Shown piece by piece: positions 19,850 to 20,229 of a stretch of DNA of 20,229 bases. The position numbers and the translations under genes are program-made. A model generated the notes under the pieces. That model made no database searches and was not told the origin of the DNA. It was given only the letters and a program-made list of their open reading frames with translations. Every line of letters starts with the position of its first letter. Positions within the stretch are counted from its first letter, which is position 1. Source of the DNA: a virus; IMG/VR virus record IMGVR_UViG_3300032753_000206, positions 1 to 20,229 of that record; one strand, given 5' to 3'.

Positions 19850-20229
19850 TTATAATGCTCCTGTGGTCAAGAAAGGTGTGGTGGGTGGGGTGAAGTTGGC
19901 GGTGTACCGGGCGGCCTTGGTGACGCGCATCCCGGCCATTTTGCCGGTGAAGCCAGCCCAGCCGGACAGAACGGCGGCTCCAAACTGAAGGCCGGTATCC
20001 GAGAGGTTGCCGGAACTTGTCCCGGTGCCGACAAGGAAGCCGTTCACGAACAGATAGACGGTCGTTCCCTGCCGAACGACGGCGACGTGCGACCATGTGT
20101 TTGTGGCCAGGGGCGTTCCGTAGGTCACCACGTTGGTGTTGCTGAGTACGACGATGATATTCGAGGACGTAACGGCCAGCGCGTGACACGTGGAACTGCC
20201 GCCGGAAGATGCGGTGGACCAAGCTCCCG
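19850..20229 (-). CDS. LamG / concanavalin A-like lectin domain protein (5' end outside window)
   Basis: The - strand frame is open from 20229 to the TAA at 19850; the start lies beyond the window. The visible 125 residues are the second half of a LamG/concanavalin-type jelly roll: TNTWSHVAVVRQGTTVYLFV, NGFLVGTGTSSG, then GFTGKMAGMRVTKAARYTAN and FTPPTTPF, a typical ending for phage and environmental LamG domains. Such domains bind glycans or surface polymers and are frequent in tail tips and fibres. The GTG at 20131 is only an internal codon. It feeds directly into the DUF4376-like gene with a 1-nt gap. Confidence 0.85.
   Translation of the reverse strand, partial: GAWSTASSGGSSTCHALAVTSSNIIVVLSNTNVVTYGTPLATNTWSHVAVVRQGTTVYLFVNGFLVGTGTSSGNLSDTGLQFGAAVLSGWAGFTGKMAGMRVTKAARYTANFTPPTTPFLTTGAL

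Noticed and set aside
19042-19893. 283-codon open frame on the + strand
   Set aside because: It covers three - strand genes with clear family motifs (papain-fold hydrolase, DUF4376-like, LamG); Arg/Ser-rich shadow translation.

Overview
This window comes from a double-stranded DNA tailed phage (or a prophage or metagenomic phage contig). It has two opposed blocks of very tightly packed genes. The left block (1-13150, + strand) holds DNA replication, recombination and nucleotide metabolism. The right block (13119-20229, - strand) holds tail or host-contact proteins. There is no rRNA, and I saw no tRNA, integrase, transposase or CRISPR array. Shine-Dalgarno sites (AGGAG/GGAGG) precede most starts. 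The lipobox protein and the tail-fibre-type domains would suit a host with a Gram-negative envelope, but the sequence does not fix the host.

Left block. A 5'-truncated SNF2-type helicase (1-717) is followed by an unrecognised 213-residue protein (782-1423; ssDNA-binding candidate from position only) and a strong terminator. Next comes a nearly gapless run with 1-23 nt overlaps: 5'-3' exonuclease (1488), triple helix-turn-helix protein (2246), family A DNA polymerase (2716), RecU-like nuclease (5364), DnaQ/DexA-like exonuclease (5789), a small protein (6333), and an Mre11/Rad50-type pair equivalent to T4 gp47/gp46 (6545, 7482). After a 66-nt junction holding a hairpin over a ribosome binding site come a hypothetical gene (9465), ThyX (9841), two tiny genes, a MazG-like pyrophosphohydrolase with a compensated frameshift pair (10920), a one-helix membrane protein (11330), a lipoprotein (11659), a dNMP kinase (12159) and a dCTP deaminase (12683). 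Together these would unwind, copy, trim and recombine phage DNA and feed it dTMP and other dNTPs.

Right block. The genes read leftward from beyond the window edge: a LamG-like protein (open at 20229), a DUF4376-like protein, a permuted papain-fold (YiiX/NlpC-P60-like) hydrolase, a fibre-like protein with NNLSD motifs, a second DUF4376-like protein, a possible internal operon boundary at 17325-17405 (inverted repeat plus sigma70-like promoter), four small structural-type proteins, a protein with a transthyretin-like domain, and a 730-residue fibre built from about 28 copies of a 21-residue repeat. The two blocks collide tail to tail with a 32-nt overlap of coding sequence.

Points of most interest: the double frameshift that swaps out the ExxD half of the MazG-like active site; the long 63-bp repeat array in the terminal fibre gene; four perfect 13-15 bp hairpins at operon junctions, only one with a U-tract; the hairpin covering a Shine-Dalgarno; and a possible near-leaderless promoter in the tail block. 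I found no complete novel defence or signalling system. The unrecognised genes (782, 2246, 6333, 9465, 10563, 10756, 11330/11659) are where new biology would most likely lie.
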